Assembly: GCA_022497145.1 (NCBI GenBank)
Contig: MU385984.1
Span: 1 to 64,000 of the forward strand
Direction of reading: 5' to 3'
DNA from: Rostrohypoxylon terebratum
Lineage: Eukaryota; Ascomycota; Sordariomycetes; Xylariales; Hypoxylaceae
Length of the DNA stretch: 64,000 nt
Part shown: one piece after another, positions 11,845-22,845 of the stretch
How positions within the stretch are numbered: the first letter of the stretch is position 1
Layout of the letters: each line of letters starts with the position of its first letter
The notes under the pieces: generated by a model
The model's input: the letters and a program-made list of their open reading frames with translations, nothing else
Database searches by the model: none
Told to the model about the DNA's origin: nothing
Position numbers and translations under genes: made by a program

Positions 11845-14800
11845 ATGGTGTACAAACGCCCCTCGTCAGAACCTGTGGCAATCGTCGGGAGTAGCTGCCG
11901 TTTTGCTGGCGATGCTACCTCGTTAGCCAAGCTATGGCAAGTGTTGTGCGAGGCCCCTGACCTTTCTAAAGAGGTGCCACCAGAAAGATTCAACGTCACA
12001 GCGTTCTACCATCCCGATGGCGAATACCACGGAACTACGAACTCTACCAAGGCGTACTGGTTACAGCAGGACCATAGAGTTTTCGACGCGAGCATGTTCA
12101 ACATCACACCTAAGGAAGCCGAGGCGATGGACCCACAGCAACGCATGATCCTCGAAGTCGTCTATGAAGCAATGGAGTCAGCAGGATATACCTTAGACAA
12201 GTATTATGGGAAGAATGTAGCTGTCTTCTCTGGCGTGATGACCGGAGACCATGATACGCTATGTCAGCGCGATGAACTTTCGACAAGCCAGTACTATGCT
12301 ACTGGCAATGCCCGCTCAATTATTTCGAACCGAATTTCGTATTTCTTTAACTTCCGGGGTCCATCCATGACGATAGATACCGCATGCAGCTCAAGCCTCG
12401 TGGCTCTCCATCAAGCCATGTTAAGCTTAAGGTCAGGCGAGAGCACTATGGCCTGCGTCACGGGCGTTAACTTGATGCTGACTCCGGAGCAATTCCTCGT
12501 GGAATCGAGCTTGCATATGCTGAGTCCAACAGGAAAGAGTCGAATGTGGGACGAGTCGGCTGACGGCTACGCGAGAGGAGAAGGCGTCGCAGCCTTACTC
12601 CTCAAGCCCCTTTCTCGGGCATTGGCGGATGGTGACCAGATTATGGCACTTGTCCGAGACACTGGAATCAACTCGGATGGGAGAACAAAGGGAATAACTT
12701 TGCCCAATCCCGAGGCTCAGTCTTCTCTCATCAAGGACACATATAGGAGAACCGGACTAGACTCAACAACCCCTGAGGATCAGTGCCAATACTTCGAGGC
12801 TCATGGTACCGGTACACCAGCGGGCGACCCTCGAGAGGCGGAGGCAATCAGCAAAGCCTTCTTTGACCCGTGCGCAGACAATATCTCGGCGTCTGATACT
12901 TGCAACATACTGGTTGGGTCTTGTAAGACAGTGCTTGGGCATACCGAAGGCGCCGCCGGCTTGGCCGGACTGCTGAAGGTCATACAAGCAATGAAGCACG
13001 GAACAATACCCCCTAACTTGCATTTCAGTTCCATCAATCCCAATGTGAAGCCATTCTACACGCACCTGGAGATTCCCACCTCTCTTACTCCTTGGCCCCA
13101 ACCACCCACAGGCCAACCAAAGAGGGCAAGCATCAACTCGTTTGGATTCGGAGGTGCTAACGCTCACGCCATTATCGAATCTTATGAACCGCATATCCAC
13201 GATGCTATCTATCGACAGAATGAGATGGAGGGAAAGGAGGATGAGAGTCTTCGGCGCGAGTATGTGACGGACACGCCTTCGACATACCTACCCCTTCTTC
13301 TATCGGCCGCCTCCCACGTTTCATTGCGGGCCGTCATCTCTTCTTACCGAGAACACCTATCACAACATCCGGATATCGAATATGGCCGACTGGCATGGGA
13401 CGTGTTCTCTCGTCGAACGGCCCTCCCATATCGTCTGGTTGTATCGGCTAGCTCAAGATCTGAATTACTCCGAACCTTGGAGGAAATACTGAGTAAATCG
13501 CCATCTTCTGGTACTATAGGAATCAGAAGTCAGGTCGTGAATAAGCGACCAAAGATCATTGGAGTATTTACTGGCCAAGGTGCCCAGTGGACTACGATGT
13601 CGAAGTCGCTATTCCATAACAACCAAACATATAGAAATACTATACGCGAGCTCAACCAAATCCTAAAATCATGCTCTCATCCGCCCGAATGGAGTTTAGA
13701 GGAGCAGATCATGGCGGAAGGCCACGCATCGCGGGTCAACGTTGCTGCCGTATCACAGCCTCTCTGCACCGCGGTACAAATAGGACTCGTCAATATATTG
13801 AACAGTCTGGACATTAGGTTTCATACTGTCGTCGGGCACTCGTCCGGAGAAATTGCAGCGGCCTACGCAGCAGGGAGAATATCGGAAAGAGATGCCATTT
13901 TAGTCTCATATTATCGTGGCTACTGGGCCCATCTTGCTAAAAGCCCCGAAGGTGAAAAGGGGGGTATGCTCGCGGTAGGAATCTCGGAGAAAGAGGCGTT
14001 CAAGTTTTGCGACATGCCGATGTTCAACGGTAGACTACATGTTGCCGCAAGCAATGCCCCGTCTAGCGTCACGCTCTCGGGTGACCTAGATATGATCAGG
14101 AAAGCCCACGAGGAGCTCACAAGAGAGAGGAAGTTCTCAAGGGTACTCGTAGTCGATTCAGCCTACCACTCGCCCCATATGGTTGAGCCTGCTGCTGAAT
14201 ATGTCAAGACACTGCAGGCTGACGACATCAAATTTGATGGTCAGGGTAACGGGACAGCCTGGTTATCTAGCGTTCATGGGCGTCCTATGGATGAGGCCGA
14301 AAAGCCGGATGCCGAATACTGGAAGGACAACATGGTAAACATGGTGCGATTCCGCGATGCCATCGTGAATGCCGTATCACAACACGGTCCGTTCGATTGT
14401 GCTTTAGAAATAGGCCCCCATCCGGCTCTGAAAGGACCCTTCACCCAGACTGCCAAATCACTCGGACATGACTTTCATTACTCATGTCCTCTAGATCGAA
14501 CCAAGGATGATAGCCTAGCATTTTCCGACTTCCTCGGGGTTTTTTGGTCTCTCTTCGGCCCACAGGAGACCAGCCTTGGCAAGTATATTGAACAGTCGCC
14601 TAGCGCAGCTATTCTGAGTGCTCGCGTTGCTGACCTGCCAACTTACCCATGGGACCACTCCCAGATACATTATCGAGAGTCACGAATATCCCGACAGTTC
14701 CATTTCAAGTCGGATTCTCCTCACGAACTACTCGGGGTTCGTACTAGGGACGACAATGAACACGAAATGCGGTGGAGGAACCTGCTCAAACTAGACAAAC

Positions 14801-17800
14801 TACCCTGGGTAGAGCACCACAGCTTCCAAGGTCAAGCTCTTCTTCCTGCTTCGGCGTATTGTGTTATGGCACTTGACGCAGCTCGATATCTCTTAGGAAA
14901 GAGGTCAGCGTCCCTGATAGAACTCCAGGATATACATATAATAAGCGGCATAAATATCGATCGAGATTCTGTAGGAACCGAGGTCTTATTTTCGCTTAGC
15001 ACACTGCCGAGGAGCGGGGGTTCCGATGGCGATTCTGTCATTGAGGCAAGTTTCGCGTTGGTATCTTGCCCTGCTGACGGAACCACTGTCATGCGAAAGA
15101 ATATGACGGGGCATCTCAAGATTTATCTGGGAGAACCAACATCAGATGCGTTACCGACTCGATGCCCTTCTGAATCGGAGACATTCCTCGCGGACCCCGA
15201 GTCCTTCTATAAAATGATGGAAGAAACGGGCTTGACGTACACCGGTCCTTTCCACGCCTTAACTTCTATCCGGCGTCGCTATAATTTCTGTTCTGCGGCC
15301 TTGAGGCGTTGGCACCCAGAAGATTCAACTACCCTACAGATCAGCGCTGCAACCCTCGATAGTTGCTTTCAATCTGCATTCTTGACATACGCTTTCCCTG
15401 GAGATGAGTAAGTAACGCTATCCCACCAGAAAGAAAAACGGAGGAGGGTCATATATGCTAACAATGTTACAGATCCCTCTGGACATCATTTCTACCGATA
15501 TACATCGATCGAATTAGATTTAATCTCTCAGAAAACAAGGGAGACAACTTAATAGTAGACACCCACATGGTTGATATCAAACCTACTACGACAGATTCCA
15601 AGGCTACATTCCTAGTCGATCTAGGTATTTTCAACGAGGGCGGAGATATGGAAATCCAGGTCGAGGGACTAACAGTTGCTGCGTTGGCCCATACCATACC
15701 CAAAAACGACCGCGAATTGTATCTCAACACGGTCTTTGATATCGACCCAACCGATGAGATCGTCCGAGATACTTCGTCCAACACCGTAGATCCAGCTCTC
15801 ATCGAGGACTGCGTACGAATTGCCACATTTTATGTAAGGGAAAATCTTGTGACCAGTAATCTGCCACTTGATTTGAGTTCTTACTATGAAAAACTAGCAA
15901 GTTTATTCCCAGGAGTCTTGGGGACGGTGGGTGTCGATTCCTGGCGCCTCGATACTAAAGAAACTATCGACAATCTCGTTCAAAGCTCGAGTTGCCGTGA
16001 TCGTCTTAACCTGATTCGCGAGCTGGACATCTACCAGCCGGACTTTGTAGTGGATGCCTTACGCGTTTTTATCGAAGAGACGCATCACTTATCCTGCACC
16101 AGCCGCCATGTCGGTCGTATCGCGAAACAGGTCGCTCACCGGTACCCTCGAATGGACATACTCAGTCTAGCTGGGCCCGAATCTGATCTTGTTGCCGATG
16201 TTCTACGTGGCGTAGGATCTGCGTTTGTTTCCTTCACCATCAGTACCGGGCCGCTGAGGTACCCGAACAACAAGGAGACTCCGGTGTGGGAAGAGATTGG
16301 TAAGAAAATTGTCCAACTGCCATTAGATCTAACGAAAGCCTTGAGGGATCAGCTAGGTCACGGTAACTCGTACGACCTCGTCTTGCTGTCAGCATCAGAG
16401 CTTGAGGACAACTACGTTCCTAACGCGCTGAAGTACTTGCGCGAAATAATGCGACCGGGAGGTTTCTTGATAGTTGTTCAATCTTCGAGAAGCCTGACCA
16501 AATCTCGATTGTTGCGCAGCTCCAAGGGCCAATATGATGAAGCAGGAACACCGACACCACCCCAGTGGCCAGATGTTCTCGACACACATGGCTTTGTCAA
16601 GGTTGCTCGAGATTGCGATCAGTCGTACTTTGCTGGCTACTCTGTTATGGTGCGACAGCTGAGTAGCCCCGAAATCGTGCTGCTCAATCAGCCATCTGAA
16701 GTGAAAGGCGACCCTATGACCGATCACTTGCTCGTCATCGGTGGTGATAGCGCTCCTAGTCACAGACTCATTCGACAGTTGGAAAAATGTCTCATGAATA
16801 TGTGTAAAAAGGTTACCGTACGAGCTACGTTCGATGAGGTTGATTCAGAACTTCTCAACGACTGCACTGCTGCGATTGTCCTGGCAGACATTGATCAGCC
16901 GCTAATGACCAACATGACAGAGCGAACTTTGGATCAGTTGCGTGACCTCTTGCGACCGGGAATGAAAATACTCTGGCTTACGGTCCAAGCGTTGTCAGGG
17001 AATCCGGACAACGCAGCCACCTTCGGGTTCACACGCACAGTCTCGGCCGAGGTCCCCGGCCTCATGCTACAGGTGCTCGACCTAGAAGATATTGAAGGTT
17101 CTGAAGAACTCGTAGCCACTCAGCTCATCTGTCTTATGGGGAGAAAGGAAGATGAAAGTGACACGCTGTGGACGAACGAGTACGAGATCCACATCAGGGA
17201 TGGACGACGATTGATCCCCCGCGTTCTACCTTTGCAACAGTCAAACGATAGGTTCAACGCTTTCCGACGGGTAGTCTCAGTTCCAGTAAATACCCTTCAA
17301 CAACCTGTTGAAATTAACCCTTGTCTCAACTCAGATCGACTGGTTCGATACGAGGCTACAAGTATGCGTTCTGATGCTTGGGCCGTCCCAACCGATCAAG
17401 ATCAAGTCCAAATTCAGGTAGATTATAGTCCTGTGGAAGCGCTCAGAGTCAATATCGAAGAGAGCGGAAAGATGGATGATATGAGAATGGCTTACATATG
17501 TTTCGGCGTCAACTCTTCTACTGGGGAAGGGGTTGTGGCGATATCGAGAACCAATGCCTCGTACCTTTCGCTACCAAGCGAACAAGTATATCCCATTACC
17601 TCCAATGCTGACATCAGTCTACCATTAACAGCCCTTGTTGTCAGATACATGGTGGCCGAATCAATTTCGAATCGAGCTGCTGGGCAGCCAATTGTCCTGA
17701 TTGATGCGGATCCCGTGCTCGCTCAATGCATAGTAGAATCCGTCGAGGATCGTAGATCCATCATTTCGTATTCTACAAGACCACCTCAACAGGACAGTGG

Positions 17801-19465
17801 TCATACGTCTAAATTTTTACATGCACGGGCTTCGGTTAGGGATGTCAAGGCCATCTTTCCTCCCAAGGGGGCTGTCGTTTTCGATTTTCAACTGGCTAAG
17901 CACGCGAAACCGTCAGAGCAAATTTCAAACTTGCTGCCAGCTAATTGCGGATATTACTCTCGCTCCACTCTGTTCAATACTGTCGAGATGATGGACGTGC
18001 AAGACTTCCGAGGAAATACGAATTGGAAAAGGGTCGTGTCGAAGGCATTGAAGGCAGATTTTAGTGCCACACGAAGGCATGTCGAATCTGACATAACATC
18101 TCTACCAGATTTGCTCTCGGATACCGATCCATCATCGTCATCGCCTTTCCGTTTGATTGATTGGAGAGCTGATCGAAACGCGGTGTGCCTTGAGAGGCAT
18201 CACATGGCGAATAGCATCTTCCGCCCAGATAGGACGTATGTGTTGATTGGAACAACAAAGGACCTGGGCCAGAGTCTCTGCTCTCTTCTAACCGAGCACG
18301 GTGCTCGGAATATTGTGTTGGCTAGTCGGAACCCGAAAATGGATCCGAGATGGGTCGAGGAATTATCACACTCCTACGACGCGAAAATTGAGATACACAG
18401 GTGCGATGTTACGGATCTTGCGAGCGTGGAAGCATTCAGGAAGGGTCTGTCTAAGTCCATGCCCCCCATTGCCGGAATCGTGAACGGAGCCATGGTCCTT
18501 GACGATCGAGTCTTCGCGCAGATGGACCTAGCTACCTGGGAGCGAGTGTTGCAACCCAAGACGATTGGGTCGCTGAACCTCGACATAGCCTTTGGTGATG
18601 TGGATTTGGACTTCTTCATCATGACTTCTTCCTTCGCAGCTATTGGCGGCCACCCAGGGCAAGCAAACTACGCCGCCGCCAACATGTACATGAATGGGCT
18701 AGCGGGCTTGCGGCGATCTCGAGGCCAAGCAGCATCCGTATTGAATATCGGTGTGATTTATGGTCTCGGGTTTCTTCTCCGCGAGAAAGAAGAATTATAC
18801 GCTGGGCTAGAACGTGAGGGATACCCGCCCATCTCGGAACGTGATATCCACCATATGTTCCTTGAAGCTGTCGCCACAGGTCGTCCTGGAGGAGTATCGA
18901 GTTCAGAACCGCCTATCTCTATCACCACCGGATTGCGTAGATTCGATCCCACTTCCCAGAACCCTTTGCATTGGCACCAGGATCCACGCTTTAGCCATTA
19001 TACATCCCAAGATAACGAAGAGTCGGGCGCGATGGCTGAAGGTACACGTAAACAGCTCAAGGACAGCATAGCAGCACTAGCGGAACCGTCTGCCATCGCA
19101 CAAGCCATCTTCGAAGAGTTTACGGAGAGATTGCATACGCTCCTCCATATACCTAAGGAGTCCATCCACGCGGCCCAGACCATGTCTGAGTTGGGTATTG
19201 ATTCTCTTGCAGCAGTAGAAGTCCGCGCGTGGATCTTTAAGACGGTTGGCAAAGATGTGTCAGTGATCCAGTTACTTGGTGGTAGCAGTATACAGAAGTG
19301 TAAGTGAGCCCCCTCCCTTTCGTGCCTGCCCCCTGCTGAATTTATACCCCTTTCCTCAACTATATTTCTGATCAAGTATGCTAACGATTTCGAATAGTGT
19401 GCGCAGAATTAGCTAGCAAAATAATGGCCGACCGAAAGACGGTCGAGGATGACAGCTCACAATAG
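11845..19465 (+). CDS. Highly reducing polyketide synthase, KS-AT-DH-(MT0)-(ER0)-KR-ACP
   Basis: Three exons, 11845-15407, 15473-19299 and 19398-19465, keep phase and encode 2485 residues. KS has the cysteine in DTACSSSL (C181) and histidines in EAHGTGT (H320) and KTVLGHTE (H366). AT has GHSSGEI with S666. DH has HSFQGQALLP (H992) and a downstream LDSCFQ aspartate. The methyltransferase region (about residue 1415) reads LSLAGPESD where LEIGAGTGG is expected, so SAM binding should be lost. No enoylreductase nucleotide motif is visible before the KR. KR has a dinucleotide loop near 2110, the MTSS serine and the NYAAANMY tyrosine. ACP has GIDSL with its serine near 2431. There is no thioesterase, reductase or condensation domain after ACP; the last 21 residues (exon 3) finish its fourth helix. 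Overall it resembles PKS halves of fungal PKS-NRPS hybrids and LovB-type synthases. Product unknown. Confidence 0.95.
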
Positions 19466-19900
19466 TGTCATGCCAACTCAGTCATACAAGAAACATGCCG
19501 CGTTACCCCAAAGTTCTACTAGACAGGCGTTCTTTTCGCATTCGATTCAGGGGGAGCCTGTATTGAAATGGAACAAAATACGAGCGGAATACTGATGCAT
19601 GGCGGGAACCGATTTGGACTGATGGATCGATAGACAGCTAGCTATCCAGTAGTTAGTGAGAATTCTCATGAAAATAGACTTGATACTATAACATATAAGG
19701 CATGGCGAGGTTTTTATCAACGTGGTTTCGTTTCGCTCAAGGCCGGTTGGTGATCTTAGTTAGGTATGCATGTGAATTGATTCATATTAACCGATGGATA
19801 ATAAAGGGTGGAATTCCCGAATGGCTCTTCGGCCTATTTGGTCGTCGCCTAGTTTACAGATATAGAGATGTCAAGATGCGCAGTTATGAGTGATCGCACA
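19466..19900. other. Convergent 3' region between PKS and SOD
   Basis: Short convergent spacer. A 63-codon frame at 19702 has no family features and is most likely not coding. No clear terminator-type signal can be assigned. Confidence 0.4.
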
Positions 19901-20731
19901 TCAAGCCTGGCTCAATCTCTTAGCTACAGTGTCCCAGTTTATGACATTCCAGATGGCCTTGAAGTATTCGGCCTTGCGGTTCTGATATTGCAGATAATAA
20001 GCGTGTTCCCAGGCGTCAATGCCTAGTAGAGGGATGAAGTTGCCAGTGACGGGGTCCTGATTGGGCTTGGTGATGACTTGCAAGGTGCCGACGGACTTGT
20101 CCTTGACTAACCAGGCCCAGCCGCTACCTTGGATACCGGCTAGGGCGGTGTTGATTTGAGTCTGGAGAGTGCCGAAGGAGCCGAAATCTTTGTCGATGGC
20201 AGACTTGAGAGCACCCGCCGGCTCCCCACCACCTCCCTTGTTGTTCGGTGCTAGATTTTCCCAGAATAATGTATGGTTCTTGTGTCCGCCACCGTTGAAA
20301 TTGAGTAGAGGGGCAGCAGCAGCGGCTTGGGAGAAGTCTCCCTTAGCCTTAGCTTCTTCGATGGTCTCTAGCGCAGTGTTCAAACCATTGACGTAAGCTT
20401 GGTGGTGACCTTTGTGATGGAGCTCCATGATCTTGCCGGAAATGTACGGCTCGAGAGCGCCATAGTCGTCTAGGTAGTCGAAGAGTTAACAAGGAAGGAG
20501 ATAAAGAGGGAGAGAGGCTATATTTATTACTCCACTAGGTAGTACGGGGAGGAAGTTATAGATAGTTATAGATCGTAATTGTGAATAGGGACATTGCTTA
20601 CAAGACAAGTCAGGTAATGTAGCTTTGCCTCGGGTGAAAGAGGTGGTTAAAGCCGCTGCACCGGTTTTGATAGAGCTGGCTCGCAGAGCTGCTCTAGCAG
20701 CCGGAGCTGTTCGGAACAATGTTGTCGCCAT
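19901..20731 (-). CDS. sod2: Mitochondrial superoxide dismutase, Mn/Fe family
   Basis: Two exons, 20731-20602 and 20469-19901, joined by a 132-base GT-AG intron, encode 232 residues, normal for the mitochondrial enzyme. It dismutates superoxide in the matrix. The first 40 or so residues are basic and serine/alanine-rich (MATTLFRTAPAARAALR...), a presequence. The mature protein starts near LPDLSYDYGALEPYISG. Metal ligands are the histidine in KGHHQAYVN, the histidine in GGHKNHTLFW, and the aspartate and histidine in DAWEHAYYLQY. GIQGSGWAWL carries the glutamine typical of the manganese form. The splice restores LS-YDYGAL exactly, which supports the intron. It is convergent with the PKS and divergent from Psf3 with a shared spacer of about 800 bp. 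Confidence 0.95.
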
Positions 20732-21527
20732 CTTGGTCAGCTTGTTTTTTTTTTCCTTTTCCTCCTTCCTCTTTTTCTCTTTTCCCTCTCTTCAGGATCG
20801 GAGATGGGATAGAAAATGTGACCTGATGAAATTTCAATATTGCAAGACTACGATGCTTAGACGAGGAAGAGTTGAAAAGTTGTGAGTTGTGAGTTGTAAG
20901 TTGTAAGTTGCAAGTTGCAGGTCGTAGGTGAACTGAAACTAGATGCCAAAACGCTAAATAAATGGGTCCATTAACATCTCGGTTACTCCCGTATTGAAAA
21001 AAAAAGCCCTCATATTATCTTTTTACGTGTACATTACATAGGTAGATTACGATTTCTCGACCGCAGATGATGTCAACTATTACCTACATGTGCAGCTACA
21101 ACCTGGAACCGAGCTAATATTACCTCCAGCTAGATCTATCTGGTTTGGAGGGGGAGGGGTAAGCTCCATGGGCCCGGTACACTATTCTTAAGATGTATTA
21201 GCTGATACTACTAGGTAGCGACATTATGAGTCGTACCTACTACCTACCTAGTGTAGTAGCCTGTAGGTAGGTCCTAGCTGCCTAGGTACCTACATAATAC
21301 ATCATAACTTGGAACGCGTTTCTTCAGATTCACCATCCAAGATTCTTTCTCTACTCCATCATACTACATACATCATACCTAGTACATCACCAAGTCACCG
21401 TCGCTTTCGCATGAGACGCGACTCGCACGATCTCGGGTTTTCTCGAGGCACGTGGTCAAACATCGAGGTCGCAAGATCGGAATGCGTGAATGTCTCGGGT
21501 CCGCTACCAAGGACGCCGTGATATAAC
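20732..21527. other. Divergent promoter region between SOD and Psf3
   Basis: Pyrimidine-rich tract at 20741-20790 next to the SOD start. Near 20880-20930 there is a tandem GTTGTGA/GTTGTAA/GTTGCAA run. CCTAGG/GTAGG motifs crowd 21210-21290. No gene is supported; the 70-codon frame at 21309 shows no family features. Confidence 0.45.
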
Positions 21528-22181
21528 ATGTCCTATTACGATATAGACTCGATACTTACCGATGCCGAAGTAAGTAAATCAAGTAGATCAGTCTTACATA
21601 TATATATCCATGGATATCGATATCACAGCTTACCAACTCTCCCATTCTCCCACTAGAAAGTCCCTTGTAAATTCGAGCTCGACGTACCTGAACTCGGTTA
21701 CCTAGACAACAATCCATCGCATCCTCTTAAGGCTGGTACTTCTGTCGGTCTGCCGCTATGGCTCGCCGAACCCCTCGCTCTCACGAGAAGAGAGCCGACT
21801 AGCTCGGAAGAAGATTCCAAGTCGTTCGTATCGCTCGACCTTCCGCCGTCCTTGTCCAACGAGGTTATGTCCGCCTTGAAGGCTGATCCCCGTGCCGTGC
21901 CCCTTCGCGACCAGTCTCACAACTTTTACGGACTCGGAACTCGCATGCTGGACGTCTTCGAAGAGAGGGAGATATGCGCTATACTTCGAAAGACCTTTGT
22001 CACCAGGGCCACTGATATCGCGCTCCACGCTAGGAAAGCTGGTGCTACCGAGGATATGGGTGTTGGTGCCGGCGAGGAATTCTTGAGAGGGCTAGAGGAG
22101 TGGGAGAGGAAACTGTTCAGGAAGGCTCACGAGGGTACTAAGGGAGGCAAGGAGTGGATGGAGCGCGTCAAAAAACATTGA
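21528..22181 (+). CDS. psf3: GINS complex subunit Psf3
   Basis: Two exons, 21528-21569 and 21657-22181, with an 87-base intron after codon 14, give 188 residues, typical for Psf3. The protein is part of the Sld5-Psf1-Psf2-Psf3 tetramer that joins Mcm2-7 and Cdc45 in the replicative CMG helicase in the nucleus. The sequence opens MSYYDIDSILTDAE, continues KVPCKFELDVPELGYLD, then GTSVGLPLWLAEPLA, the usual Psf3 N-terminal B-domain signature. The C-terminal helical part contains GLGTRMLDVFE. The first exon is short and is easily missed, but the start is fixed by the conserved YYDIDSILT. It lies 664 bp upstream of the TIP11 gene on the same strand. Confidence 0.93.
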
Positions 22182-22845
22182 TGGCCTCCCGATGGACTCG
22201 GTTGCAACGAATGGCGAATTACATAGTAATAGTACAAAGCAACACAAACTCCGGGCCACTTTGTGTTAATAAGTAAGGATATCTAAAGATCTACTATGTA
22301 GAGAGAATACATGGCAAAACGTAATAATAGGTACATAACAATACATAGGTAACAATACATAACGCCTTCACACCAGAATAATTATTAACGATACGGACCT
22401 AGGTAGTAGAGTGTAGGTGGTCAACACGCACTAGGTACAGCATAGTCCTATCGATTATCTTTTATAGTGGCGGGGAACAATTGGAACTACCTAGGGCCTA
22501 GGTCCTAGGTCCTACCTACTATGTATGTAGTAAATTGTAATAATTGGAAGGTTATTACACTGCCCTACAGAACAATTTAGTGGAGGTCAACGCGACATAG
22601 GTATGTACAATACGTACAGCCCTGGAGCCTAAGAGTAGTTACATTCTAAATCTTACAGCAGTACTTTGTACTACCTTGTAATAATATCCAATCCAATATC
22701 CATTCAACTCATGGATCATCCATTTTTGTTCCATCTTCAACCCTCTCAACCCTCTCAACCCTCTCAACCTTTTCAACTTTTGTAACTCGGAGATGAATAG
22801 CAAACTTACTCTTATTAATAATCGCATACGACAGGCGCAGTAAAT
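22182..22845. other. Spacer upstream of TIP11, with (CTCAACCCT)n repeat
   Basis: No gene seen. CCTAGG motifs cluster at 22490-22520, and three to four copies of CTCAACCCT lie near 22735-22768, about 80 bases before the TIP11 start. Read on the minus strand this array gives an LRGLRGLRGL frame, which is an artefact. Confidence 0.45.
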
